NCBI GenBank assembly: GCA_013054445.1
Contig: JAAMPI010000031.1
Span: 1 to 64,000 of the forward strand
Length of the DNA stretch: 64,000 nucleotides
Direction: 5' to 3'
Origin: Cudoniella acicularis
Lineage: Eukaryota; Ascomycota; Leotiomycetes; Helotiales; Helotiaceae
The notes below the pieces were generated by a model. The model was not told where the DNA came from. It saw only the letters and a program-made list of their open reading frames with translations, and searched no databases. Every line of letters begins with the position of its first letter. The first letter of the stretch is position 1. This document shows positions 33,363 through 44,516 of this stretch, in pieces. The position numbers and the translations under genes are program-made.

Positions 33363-36300
33363 TTTGTACAGTGTATTGCAAGATTTGTAATTGTGGGAAG
33401 AAAAGCGTAAGGTGTGCAATTAAAAGAGAGTGTAGTGGAGAATGTTGTATCGAAGAAGGCGCAAGTGCGAAAGTAAGAAAGATTGAAGAGAAGGTTTGTT
33501 GGTGCGGAAGGCAAAATCGAAGCCAAAGGTGAATAAGGGAGAAGGAGCTCGGAAGAGGGAGGTGTCCTGGACCCTTTATACAAGTCCTAAGACAACCGAG
33601 AACCAAATTCACTCCAAAAATCCAACAACGCTTTTCTTTCTGATTATGATGGCCTTTAGGTGTGTCGTGTTGCTCGATTCGAATAGGAATTGGAAGAAAG
33701 AACAGATCTCAAATAGTAGTTCTAGTACTGCTCATACGTTAGCGACCGTTTCTCCAAACACCACGCCACGCCACGCATCGAACGAATCTGTAAAGGCGGA
33801 ACTCACCTCAAATATCCGGAATAGGTTAACAAGAGAGCTGGTGTGCAGTGTACGGTGGAAGATCCAAAGCCGAGCAGATATATAGGTGCTGGTGAAGGCA
33901 ACGCAGAAATATATACTGATACGAAATAGCAGGAATCCAGCGCTTGGTCTTCCTTCCTAAGTCTAGTATGTCTCTTCTATAACTAAAACAAGAACAAAGT
34001 CTAAATGCTAATGATCACGAGAAATGTCTATCAAATCCGCAACTAAAAGCTCCACGTTATGGATGCGCAATATATCAGGAGTCTGTCAGGCGACGGTGGG
34101 ATAGGGGCGTCCGTTTCGAATTTGTAGGCGTCACGAGGGCGGAAAGGCAGCAAAAAGCAAGTCTCTAGAAACAAACGCCGCTCTGGAAGACACGACAAAG
34201 GCTTGATGATCAAGAGGCCGACAATTAAAATGAGGTAGAAGTTTTTTGCGAGGGACGAAAGACACAAGCTTGGAGCAGAACAAGTTCGGTACCAACGCGA
34301 GCTTTTCAACAAATTTCTGAGCGTCAGATAACGCTGCCAAGCTGGTGGGAGCAGGGAGTCGGCAGGGACAGCTGGTGGGGCGTCCGTGCAGCGGTGCAGG
34401 ATAGATGCGACCCGCTGGACGCCCCAATCCACATCCAATCTACGCCAGAGCACAGCCAGATCCGCTATTTGCAGGGCATTTGGAGGGTATCACCTCTATC
34501 GAGCAGCATTTCTACTTGGATTCTAGGGCATCTGCCACCCTCTACGGAGGTACAAGGCTCTTGGCAGCACTCGCGGGTTCGGGTCCAGGGATGATGGAGC
34601 CGGGAAATAGGTGGTCTCTCATGCTGCAGGGTCCAGTGCCAGGGCGGGTCAAGCTTCCTGCACACCGTGGGGGTTTGTATGGATCAGTTTGGCTCAGTAT
34701 GGCTTTCCAAACACAAACGACGTCGCAAGCACAAGGCGGTGAGCTCTCCGCAGGACCTCCGTACGGGGAGGTACATGTACTTTACCATGTGGCACAGTGA
34801 CTTTGCAATTCGATTTCTAATGCCCGCAATGCCCGCAATGCCGTGCAGCAAATATGATCAGCTGCCCGTTCCCCAAGTCTCAGCAACCGCCTGTGCTTGT
34901 CACACTCGCGGCTGTCCTCGATGGCAAACAACTGCCAGTGTAGTGTCCAACCCCCAAAGTCCCAGAAGGCCACCTGGCTTCTGGCTTCTGGCTTCTGGCT
35001 TCTGGCTTATGGCATTCCGGAATTCGGGACGCCGCTGAAGCCTGAAGCCCGTGCTGAGCCTGCCTGTCTCGGAAATATTGCGTGGGAAGATTGTGGGCTT
35101 TTCGTGGGAAATTCGATATGGATTCGTGGGGATTCGAAAAACCAACAACGAAGGGCTGAGGGGACATGTGGCCTCCATGCCTGCACTTCGTACCTCCGTA
35201 CATGAGAGCCATGACATGCCATGCCATGTTCCCAGGGGATCGCCAGGCTGGAGACGATCCGACAAGAATGGCAGAGCGCCGGCAGGCAGAGGAGGAGCAA
35301 ATCTGCGAGGCACTGACACGAGATGCGCAACGCCGGAGGAGAGAGTGAAGTGAGCGCGGCAACGCAGTTTACGGAGCTGGTGGCCGAGCTTCCTCCAGCC
35401 TTGTCGGACTCGCGGAGTGGCCAGAACTTCTGAATTGATAATCGACGGCGGTGAAGGCGTCGACTAGAGGCTTATTTGCAGTCCGCAGAGCGGTGGGCTT
35501 GGGCTCGAGATCGTCAGTGGGTGAGGGTTGACCGCCATCATCTGATGAGTTGAAGACGTTTTAATTACCGCAGGCTTTGGCAATTGGCAGTTGGCAATTG
35601 GCACTTGTTTTCTTTTGCCTCCACTGCTCGGAGCCTCGCCTGTTCGTGGATGTTGTGGTTGGAAATAGCATCACTAAGAATAAGCACTTGCCACTCGATA
35701 GTTTTGGGCTGCACGGATATTGGCAGTCGGGACGAGAGGCGCCGTCTAGGTCTGAAGCTCAACTCGAGTTGTCGATGCCGACGCCTTCAACGCCTGTTTG
35801 GGAATGCTTCAGCGCTTCCAAACGCCCATTGCCCACAATGCCGGCGCCCCCAGCCCCAGGTGATCGCCGCTGTTACTGACTCTTGTCGCTGTCGCCTCCT
35901 CGCTTCGCGGGCCATCACGGCGCCGTTTGCTTGTTCTAGAAGCAAAAAAAGGGCTTCCGTTTCCACCTCCGTACTTGATACCTCCACTGTCCGCGTCTCT
36001 TCCACGCCGCCGCACGCCCCCGCCTTCGCTGGTCATGTTACACGTTGAGCTCTGGAGGTGTTGGGGGTTAGACGGTATTCTCTAGCAACAGGAGAACGTA
36101 ATCTTTTTATGCTTCCCTGCACCGTACTTCCACGGCATGTGGGGGTTCACATTCTTATCCCTTCAAAAACAGAGAGTTCAGTATCATTGCCAGTGCGCTG
36201 AATCTCACTTCTGTCCAATATTCCAAAGCCAAGCAACAACCTCCACCTTGAGCAATCGTGCAGATCACTGCAGTACCTCAGTGTCCTACATCAACAAAAA

Positions 36301-37850
36301 CCAGTAGCATGTCTAGGACTTCGGGCAAATGCAGGCAAGATGATGCTGGGATGGGTAGTTTCATCTTAATCTGGCAGGTGCTGCCTGTTGCTTTTAGCGG
36401 CCGCCTCTCACCGACTGAAACCCGCTGACTCGTGATGTCTCTTAATTTTCTCGCAAGACAACAAATTTTTTTTCAAGTCTTTCGGCTACCCCCTCCCTTC
36501 TCCTTTTCCACTTTTCAAAGCGGTGCATGGGGTTTTTGGACGTCTTATGGACTCTAAGAACCTGGGAAGTAATTTGAAGGGTGCATTATATGGGTGCCTT
36601 GCGCCATCAAGGTTCATCTTTTCTACTGCCTAACTAGAGAAGTTTTTGCCGCGATGCACTCGTTCACGGTCGCAATCGATTCAGCATGACGGCCTGAAGC
36701 TAAATAATTCAGCAATTCATGTATATTACAAGTGGCTCTGGTTTTATGAACACCTCTCCTCTTGTGAACTAGTAAATGTCTTTCCCACTACGAGTTTTGT
36801 TTGAGGGCTTCTCGTCATGCGAGATGGTCAGTAATTCTTAATTTGCACGTACGAGTATATCTTCTTTTGTGGGTGTTTCTCCTTCTGCGTGATTATAAGT
36901 GATTCTCCTCGCTCGGATACCTCTCAATAAAGTTACATATCTTTATTGATATAAAATATCATGGTCAAATCTGACTGTCCCGAGGCGGATGGCGAAATAC
37001 ACTTCTCACTCTCCGCCCTTCAGGTCTGCTTACCGTTTGCATCGAAGTCAACACGAATGCGACGCTCTTGCTAGGAAGCGCGGAAATTGGTACCAGTACT
37101 GGAGATGGAATCGTCCAGCTACCCAAACTCATTGTGCACGATAGTAAGCTACTCCCTGAGCTACTCTTATATATACTCGGGTTTTTCTTTGATTAAGAAG
37201 TGAAATTGACGACTACTACACATTTGATTAGAGCTAGAGAAAGCAGGCTTGGTGTTTTGAGGAAATGGCTGTGATTTGGGACATGTTTTATTTTTGTTAG
37301 GTGTGGATGGAGATACAACTGTCGTTTTGCTGTTAAGAAAATAAGTGAAATCATATGTTAGGATTTTAACGTAGAAGATAGATAGAAAGCTTTTTTTCTA
37401 ATTTTTGTGCCATTACTGTAAATTCTTTCGATCTTCGGCTGCCAGGAGTGTTTAAAGCTACAACTTGAAATTGTATAACGTTGATTTTCCCAGGGGTCGG
37501 CTTGCCCCTATTACGCACTCGCTAATACGCGATTTTGCGAAAGAAACACGTCAAAAGTGAAGTAACTTAGAGTTAAGCTAGAATAAAACGTTTGATTGAG
37601 TCAGATAAATCTGACAGCCTTTTAGATATTTGCCTTTCTTTTCTAAAATAGTTATTTCAGGTTCTTTTATTATTTTGAAGTGTTTTTAGACATTTTCGCT
37701 TAGCAGTGTAGTAAGATTACATGGGATAACAATTCTAATAAAGCTTCTTCCCTCTATCACCATTGTCTAGTGTGTACGCTGTGGTGTACTTCCACGATTC
37801 GGGATTTGAAGAAGCTTCTTCGCACCTATATATGTTGTTAACTTCCTCGT
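33363..37850. other. 4.5-kb gene-free region
   Basis: No gene was recognised between the SDR and RING genes. From about 34.3 to 36.1 kb the sequence is GC-rich, with small repeats: (TGGCTTC)n at 34975-35010, ATGCCCGCA repeated near 34820, and GGCAATTGGCA-like repeats near 35578. Overlapping open frames of 100-160 codons on both strands show no domain. Both edges are AT-rich. The GC-rich block resembles the one before Ste20. It could be a long upstream region, a non-coding transcript or decayed sequence. Confidence 0.5.
34975..35010 (+). repeat. Heptanucleotide (TGGCTTC)n tandem repeat
   Basis: About five consecutive TGGCTTC units, the last imperfect (TGGCTTA), lie inside the GC-rich gene-free block. 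Confidence 0.85.
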
Positions 37851-37854
37851 AGGT

Positions 37855-38030
37855 GCAAAAAATAGTTGGCACACTATCGGGCATTCTGTAGAAGTTTATG
37901 CTCGTAAATTATCTACAGATTCAGAGATATTTAAAAATCAAACTAGGACTATTTAAAAAGCCTGATAGTTTATGAGTATAGTAACTTAGTGAACTACTTT
38001 TCTGGCACCCGCGAGACTTGAAGTAAAATC
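37855..38030 (+). repeat. Dispersed repeat, copy C
   Basis: It starts GCAAAAAATAGTTGGCACAC, as in copy B, then carries one 42-bp-type unit (ATGCTCGTAAATTATCTACA, then GATTCAGAGATATTTAAAAA) instead of three. It ends with GACTATTTAAAAAG, AGTTTATGAGTATAGTAAC and a CACCCGCGAG stretch. It stops about 265 bp upstream of the RING gene, in the same orientation. Confidence 0.7.
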
Positions 38031-38294
38031 TCTCCATTGTTGGAAACCTTTAAACAAAGAATCATGTCAGGTATACATCATAGTTTAAAGAGCCAATGCC
38101 CGCCTTTGTATCCGAATTTATGCCTCGGTTTTTTATTCAAACATCATTCCTCCGGATATGGTCGAACAGCACTCCTTTGTTAACTCCTCTGGCAATGAAA
38201 TCATGCAACGGGGGAAATGATTCTGAGCAACTCCTTCGTCATCTTTAAACCGGCCACAATAACCAATTTAGAGACAACAAAACCAACACTCAAG

Positions 38295-40163
38295 ATGGTT
38301 TCACCTCCGAATCCTCGATTGGGGCCTTCCGCAGCCTATTTCGCCCAAGAGACAACTAACCTAATCAGCGATGCTAAACAGAACTTCGAAAGAAAGTACA
38401 TACCAGATGAAGCATGGCAGCACATCATAAACGACGGTCAAAATTTTACGAATATGTTGAACGGCTACAGGGATGTTCCTCCAAAGGAATTAATCCCATC
38501 AATGATTATGGCAGAGCCGATGCACATGCACTATAAGAACCACATTCACGCGGACCTGCAACTAGCAAGATTATTTGATCTGGCAAACACTCGAGAGGCC
38601 CAGCAACAAAGCCAACATCGGAAATTGATCTCACTGTATCAAAGCGGCAACACGCTGAAAATGCTGAATCGTTTTGTTGATAGCAGACAGCGTCCTTTAT
38701 TGGAAAAAGTCAACGTTTCCGGTAGCGGTCTTACCGATGACCTCCGCGACGAATGGCTGTTTCAAAGAGAATGGCGCAAAGCTCTGCACCTACCAGGCTT
38801 GTATCTAGCTGGTGGAAACAACCCCCGAATTCAAGGCATTGTCAGATTATATATGACAGCTAGGGCGAATCTGGAAATCGAACTTAATAGGATCTCTCCG
38901 AATGTACATGACAGGTTCCGCATTGCGTTTAACAGCCAGAATGCTCATCTCTTCACCTGGCTGAACAGTGCTAGAGAAAATATTAAAGATGTCCTGCTCG
39001 AGATGGTGGCAATAGCATATGCACCTCGGACTCAGAGTCTCGGTGCTAGATTTGTTGGTCGAGAGCAACCGGTTTTGGACGAGGAGGCTTTGCTTCAAGC
39101 AAATATGGCAGATATCAGAGTGATTAACAAGATGGAGGCTGTAAGTATCATGCTAAGAAGTACTACACTCGTTCTGCTTGGCTAACTCGAATTCTTAGAA
39201 ATACGAAGAGATGATGCAGAGTCACCCTTTTGAGCGTCTTCTGGTTGACCTGATTTCCAGAGAAAACGCCTTTGAAAAAGCACTAGCTGTTGAGCATGTG
39301 GAAGACAAACTTATCGACAAGCAAGTATGCCTTGTTGACGAGCCAGAACTTCAGCGCACATCAGGCGAGAGGGGTTACCTGTGGTTGGACGGCTGGTTAG
39401 ATGACAGTTTTACTGTGTTGAACCTAGAGAGGCTTGTTTATTCAATATTCCTAAAAACAAATTTCATCAATCGCCAGCGCCGGAACTTTCGTTTGCTCCG
39501 TGAGTGGAGCAGCTATCGACCCTGGTGAGTATTAATTCATGTTAGGCAGTGTTCTAGAAGCAAAGACTAACTAAATTTGGGGTTTCAGGTGGAGAATGAT
39601 GCATATTTATGATACTACACTGCCAGAAAATCAGTGGTTAGGGGCGGCCATCATTAACTTCCTTAAAAAGACACACGAGCTATAGGCAGCAATGCACCAG
39701 CAGAATCACAGCTATCAAGTTACTACAATTTATCTAGAAAGCTACTTGGCATCTACCCTGTAGCTGACGGCTATCATACCAGAAAGGGACAGAGAGGTTT
39801 CTATTCTCCTTGTGGCATGTGTAAAAAGGAAGTTGAAGCGGGAAATACTTTTGATAGCACTGTCTTAAAACTTCATTGCAATGATGTATTCCACGTCAAG
39901 TGCATATTTGATTTTTGGTAAGCCACTCAAAGATTTCAGTATATTGCCCCCATGTTTATAGTATCGCTAAGCAATCTTCGCAGAGCAAAAGCTAATACCA
40001 TAACGCTTGCAGGGATATGGAGGGCAAATACTACCACACATGTCCTGTCTGTGGCCAACATCCACAGCTCTCTTACCAACACGTGGGCGTCGAGTCCAGA
40101 AGAAGGGATTGCTGGGTTAGGAGCTGGTCCTGCTGGGCTAGGTGGGGTTTGAGCTGTGGGTGA
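38295..40163 (+). CDS. Uncharacterised protein with C-terminal RING-type zinc finger
   Basis: Five exons were inferred: 38295-39140, 39199-39524, 39589-39636, 39690-39917, 40013-40163; 532 aa. The large N-terminal part is helical-looking and unrecognised. The C-terminus shows a RING-like ligand series: CGMC, then LHCNDVFHVKC, then CPVC. The usual fourth ligand (C-x-H) is Asp here, while FHxxC and the last CxxC are standard. That suggests an E3 ubiquitin ligase, unproven. Exon 4 is joined through a 53-nt intron (GTTAGG...GGCAG) chosen because it is the only splice seen that links both frames in phase; without it the protein ends at 39685 before the RING. An earlier in-frame ATG exists at 38217. 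The gene may be restricted to close relatives. Confidence 0.72.
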
Positions 40164-41685
40164 AGACGGGTTGGAGAGGTTGAGAAGTCTTTCGGAACGG
40201 ATGGCCCTGTTATGTTGTTTTACCGATTTTCTCCGATTGTCTCCAATATTCGTTCTTGGTTTCTCCGCTGCATTCTTGATGTCCCACAATATCTTTTATC
40301 CGTACCTGTCGTACTGGGGTTTGCTGTTGTTTAATCGTTTTCTTTTAAGTTCTTGTCTCCTAGTTCTAGCTGTCTCTTTGAAAAGTTAGCACTGACTACG
40401 ACTCCAATAATCAATCAAATCAGATTCGTATATTGTGTTTAATTACCCGTGAATTGGATCACTTACTTATCCGTCCGTGTAGGCTGTCTCAAAACGTAAA
40501 CACAATTCTTCATGATTTTGTTCCTTGTCGCGATTCCTAGGTATCGCTTTTCTAGTACAGGTGGTGACTTTGTTCTTCATTGCAATATTTAGGGGCCTTA
40601 TTAACTTCCCATTTTTAATTTCCACCTAATCGGCAAACCCGTTGAAATAATCATTCCTCAAAATTTCTAGCACTATTAACCTTCGCAAATTTGAAAATGA
40701 AAGAGTAAGCCTAATAAGCACTCACAGTACCACACCCATTCTCGATGTCAGGGGCTCGCTTCATCCCGTCTAGTCCCTGCCCCAGCACTCCCCTTTTCCT
40801 TGCGTAGAACGGTAAGGATGCTTAACTTTGTTCCTCATCGCGCAACTCAGGGGTTCGGTTCCTTCCGACACAGCCCACTTTCCATAATATACGACGTGAA
40901 TTTGTTGCTCTTCGCAACACTCAGGGGTTGGGGCTCTGATCACGTAACCCCAGAGTTTAGATGAATAGGGGGGTACTTTGTTGCTCTTCGCAGCTCAGGG
41001 GGCGGCTCGGCTTCCTTCCGGCTTCCCCTATTACTGTACCATGAAAGGGGCAACTGTGTTGCATGTCGCGGTCCTCAGGGGTAGATCCCAACTTCCTTCG
41101 GCACCACTGTAAGTCCTAGCCTGTTTGTATTTTTCAAGTCCTCTGTCGTATTTAAAGTTTATTAGAGTTAACTAAACTGAGCCCACAAATGCCATCCACT
41201 TTGACAGAGGATATGGATAAAGGATAGGGATATATAAAAAGAAAGGCATGGTAATGAGCAAGTAGCATTGGGCATAAGGGGAAGAGGTCGACACTATTTT
41301 TAAAGAGATGGGAAAGCAATACCTACTTTCGTCCGCACCACATCTCAAAGCACCGAAATCAACTTCTCCAGTTCCCGTATTCAAAAGATATTTATAAATA
41401 TCGATGATCGATAAATAGCCCTATTCAAGTCTCCGCTGGGAATCCCCACAACTCCCTTGCTGAATTCCTCGCCCAATATACTACACCAAGCCCCTGCTAA
41501 ATCCTTCTCCAGACTGGTAAAAAAAATAGGAATCGGAATCATGTGTAACATAACCACGGCTGCTGTGCTGTAGACAAACTCGCTTGGATTTTGAATGCTT
41601 GCCAAAGGAGGGGGTTGTAAATCAGGAAAGCCGACCCAAAAATGCGTAGGAAGATAAGTCGAGCGACATCAAATCATTAACAGTT
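40164..41685. other. Convergent spacer holding a tandem array
   Basis: 1.5 kb lies between the RING and Ysc84 3' ends. The only structure seen is the 75-bp array at 40824-41110, with a more diverged unit possibly at 40566. No gene was recognised. Confidence 0.5.
40824..41110 (+). repeat. Diverged tandem array, about 75-bp period, four units
   Basis: Units start near 40824, 40899, 40974 and 41052 (steps 75, 75 and 78). Each has a TTTGTTGCTCTTCGCAAC-like core, then CTCAGGGG, and three of the four then have a CTTCCTTCCGGC-like segment. A further weak match begins at 40566. The spacing is regular though the units have diverged, indicating an old local amplification. Confidence 0.65.
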
Positions 41686-43092
41686 TTATGTTTGCATTTT
41701 GACATAATTGCTCGGGAATATGCCCGAACGGGTCCCGATTATGCCAGTCCTGTAGAAAGTCAGTGACAAGGATTCTGAAATAGGGATCGATGGACTTACC
41801 ACCAATCATTGGTGCTATCAGTCTTCTTTGTAACTGTAATGATATCGCCCTTTTTGAAGCCCAAATCGCCAGGCTGGTCTGCATCAAATGTGAAGAGTGC
41901 CACTGCCTGGTTAGTCTTCAAATCAGTGCTCTTTTTGAGCATTGGCTTCGGTGCTGTTGGTCTTCCTGGGCCCATCCTGCGTCCGCTGGGGCTAACAGGA
42001 TCTGTGTAAGTGTAATCATCGTCAAATCCACTGCCCGATCGAATTCGGCCATTGTTGACTGTATTCGATCGCGATGTCGTCCCAACCGGCCGGTCATAGA
42101 TATCATCTGCCCATGTCGTTGCCCTCTTCGGTCTGTCGCTGTAAACATAGTCTTCGTCATTCATGCTGCCCGTACGATCTCTCCTGTTATCTTCTCCAAA
42201 AGCACTGCCGCGCCTGCCCTCCCAAACTACATCGTCGTGTCTTTCGTCATAAACAGGTGTGTCGTTGTAGAGACTATCTCCGCTGCTAGGGATACCTGCA
42301 AATATCCTAGAGTTCAAAACAGACATGAGAGGTTGTGCAGCGGGTGGCGGGCGAACAGCTCCCCCGAGTAGTTGAGCAGCAGTAAACCGCTGACCATAAA
42401 GCTTCTCATTTGCGTCTCTCCTCTCAATGATCGCACTTCCTTCCAAACTGACGCCTGCAAACAATCCTTTTGTCTTCGAATAACTGAAAATTCCTGCTAC
42501 GCCCTTCAAGCTTGCTGCTCCTGCAGCTTCGCCATTGCGTCCGACAGGCCCTGCTGCTATAGACACATTGGCGCCTAAAGTCAAAGTGCCTTGTTGCGAG
42601 AATGTCCTCACAGCAGCTGCATCATTTAAAATGAAGACGAAATCTGTGAGCTCGAATCCGATTTGTCCACCAACACCCGCTCCACCGGTTCCGATAGCTG
42701 ACGGGGCGCTCCATGTACCATCTGCGAGACGAGCAACAACGACACCGTTTCCATAACGTCCTGAACCGATAAAGCCGGCTTTGATAACGGTGAGGATCGC
42801 GAGTCCCTAAGCTTCCAGTTAGCCTCTGACTCTGGGTTGTGGCTTTGGGTTCGTCTCAAGCTTTGAGTTTGCAATTTCTAAAGCACATACCTTTGCATTC
42901 GCGAGAATTTCTGGAGGAATGACCTTGTCTGGAGAGAAAGCTTGTCGAGGGTCCACGAAAGATTCTAGAATCTTGCCACATTTCCGGCACTCGGCTGTAG
43001 CGGGGTACTCAGGTTTCTGCGACAATGGGAGCTTCTAGAGCGAGGTACTTACAGGCCATAGACGAAGGAAGAGGATTATGGAGACCCATCAT
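41686..43092 (-). CDS. YSC84: Ysc84/Lsb3-type protein: SYLF lipid-binding domain plus C-terminal SH3
   Basis: Four exons (43092-43053, 42994-42891, 42806-41800, 41749-41686) give 404 aa. The N-terminal SYLF (DUF500) domain spans about residues 1-220, with the conserved blocks SFVDPRQAF, DKVIPPEIL, GGQIGFELTDFVFIL, NVSIAAGPVGRN and FSYSKTKGLFAGVSLEG. A disordered Asp/Tyr/Arg-rich linker follows. The SH3 domain (about 344-404) has ALFTF, a DLGF acidic loop, WW and GIFPSNYV. Family members bind phosphoinositides and actin and act at endocytic actin patches, recruited through the SH3 domain. Two adjacent ATGs (43092 and 43089) compete; the second gives MGLHNPLPSS, the usual N-terminus. The SH3 is only complete after the last 50-nt intron. 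Confidence 0.93.
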
Positions 43093-43795
43093 GGCGGCCG
43101 CTCTTGGATCTCTGCCCAAAGGAAAAAGTGAGAAGTTTGGAAGCTATCCAAGAAGCTGCGAGGTGGTGTTGTAGTGGGGGTGGTTTAGGCTGGTTTAGGC
43201 TTTGCTCTATTCTCCAGAGCCCTGCTGTACGATCGCAGATGAAGGGTGTGTTTGCTGGCTCTTTACTTTAATAGCGAGCCTATTACAAGCACAGGGCCGT
43301 CACAAAGAAATCGCAAACTTGCGTTGATGTATCGAAAAGTTGGAGGTGATATGAAGGAGATCGGCAAGATGCCCCGGCTCACCATTTATGATGTCGCTGG
43401 GGTCAAGCCACAAAGAACTGTGGCTTGGCGCTAGCCCTGTTCGGCATCGGATTTGCCTCTAAGTTCACCTCCTGATACAGCCCGGAAGTCATTCTGTCGA
43501 GAGAGCACGGCTGAAAGCCATCCTGTCCCTCCACTTACTATTGAAGTTGCAACACAAAGGTCCTCAACAGAGTTACGAAAGAGCTAGAACAAAACCGCCC
43601 GGGGCACCTCGCAAACTAAAGACACTCTCGAAACATTCGCACCTCCGCACTCAACCTCTCGGTCCTCTACTCCTCCAAAACTCAAATTCGCAGACTCAGC
43701 CTCGTCCACACGTTGCCTAAGTCGTCATCGTCGCCTGCGCATACGAATACATACATAACCCGAGCATCTGGTGAGCCAAAGGGCAAGAGAGCACA
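43093..43795. promoter_or_regulatory. Divergent promoter region, YSC84 / SFT1
   Basis: 703 bp separates the two divergent start codons. A GGTTTAGGCT direct repeat lies at about 43181-43202. No other specific site was identified. Confidence 0.4.
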
Positions 43796-44247
43796 ATGTC
43801 GGACGCATACGAGCGCGAGCGCCAGAACAACTCGAGGCTCTCGGAGCTGTCGGCGAAGGTCACGGCGTTGAGGGGCGTTACTGTAGATATATACGACAAT
43901 GCAAGATCGCAGGATGTTATTGATAATACTGTACGTTTTCCTGGTGGCTCCTTTTAGTTCCCCCGGCGGTGTGCGGTACCCGCAGGTTATTTTTATTTTG
44001 CTTTTGCCAGAGAATTGTCGAGGGCATAAAATGAGTGTTCAATTGAAAGGAATTTATGTTTGTGAAAAGGTACTGATTTCATGATTAGTCTGACACCTTC
44101 TCCTCGATGAGTACAAGTCTAAAAGGCTCAGCTGGGCGACTTGGCCGTATGGCAGCGAGCGGCAATAAAGTTGCGATTTTCAAGTTGTCGGGGATGATCA
44201 TCGGGACTGTACTTGTATTATGGTTCTTATGGGGACTTTTTGTCTAG
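43796..44247 (+). CDS. SFT1: Golgi SNARE of the Sft1/Bet1 type
   Basis: Two exons (43796-43930, 44089-44247) give a 97-aa tail-anchored protein. The N-terminal half (ERERQNNSRLSELSAKVTAL) forms a heptad-patterned SNARE helix that continues to TSLKGSAGRLGRMA. The last about 22 residues (IIGTVLVLWFLWGLFV end) are a membrane anchor with no lumenal tail. The size and the NN-x-R-L-x2-L-x2-K pattern resemble yeast Sft1, a Qc-SNARE in intra-Golgi traffic; Bet1, acting in ER-Golgi transport, is the close alternative. The intron is unusually long for this window (158 nt). The gene lies beside the endocytic Ysc84 and the Golgi ArfGAP Age2 genes, though they are transcribed separately. Confidence 0.87.
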
Positions 44248-44516
44248 GTCGAGAGTTTAGCGGAAGCTATCACGACGAAGCGTGGTATAAAGAAGGAACG
44301 AACATTGTATTGTACCAGGACATTGTAGCATAGCAACGGCGTTAGGGGAGGTAAAGCGAGTCATTCATGTATCAATGGGAAGGATTTGAATATATTTTGG
44401 ACAATCTGACACCGGTATTCTGATTGGTACATCTTTCTTGTAAACAAGCAGGTATTGACTGCTAGCAAATATCGCGATTATCCTTTAATTCCTGGTTTAT
44501 GAAGCCTCGAATGCTT

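Noticed and set aside
34043..36048. Overlapping 100-160-codon frames in the GC-rich gene-free block
   Set aside because: Open in many frames at once because of GC content and short repeats. No recognisable protein.
40824..41110. Array read as a cluster of tRNA or 5S genes because of GGGGTTCGGTTCC-like text
   Set aside because: No cloverleaf arms or paired A/B boxes could be laid out; only the repeat period is supported.
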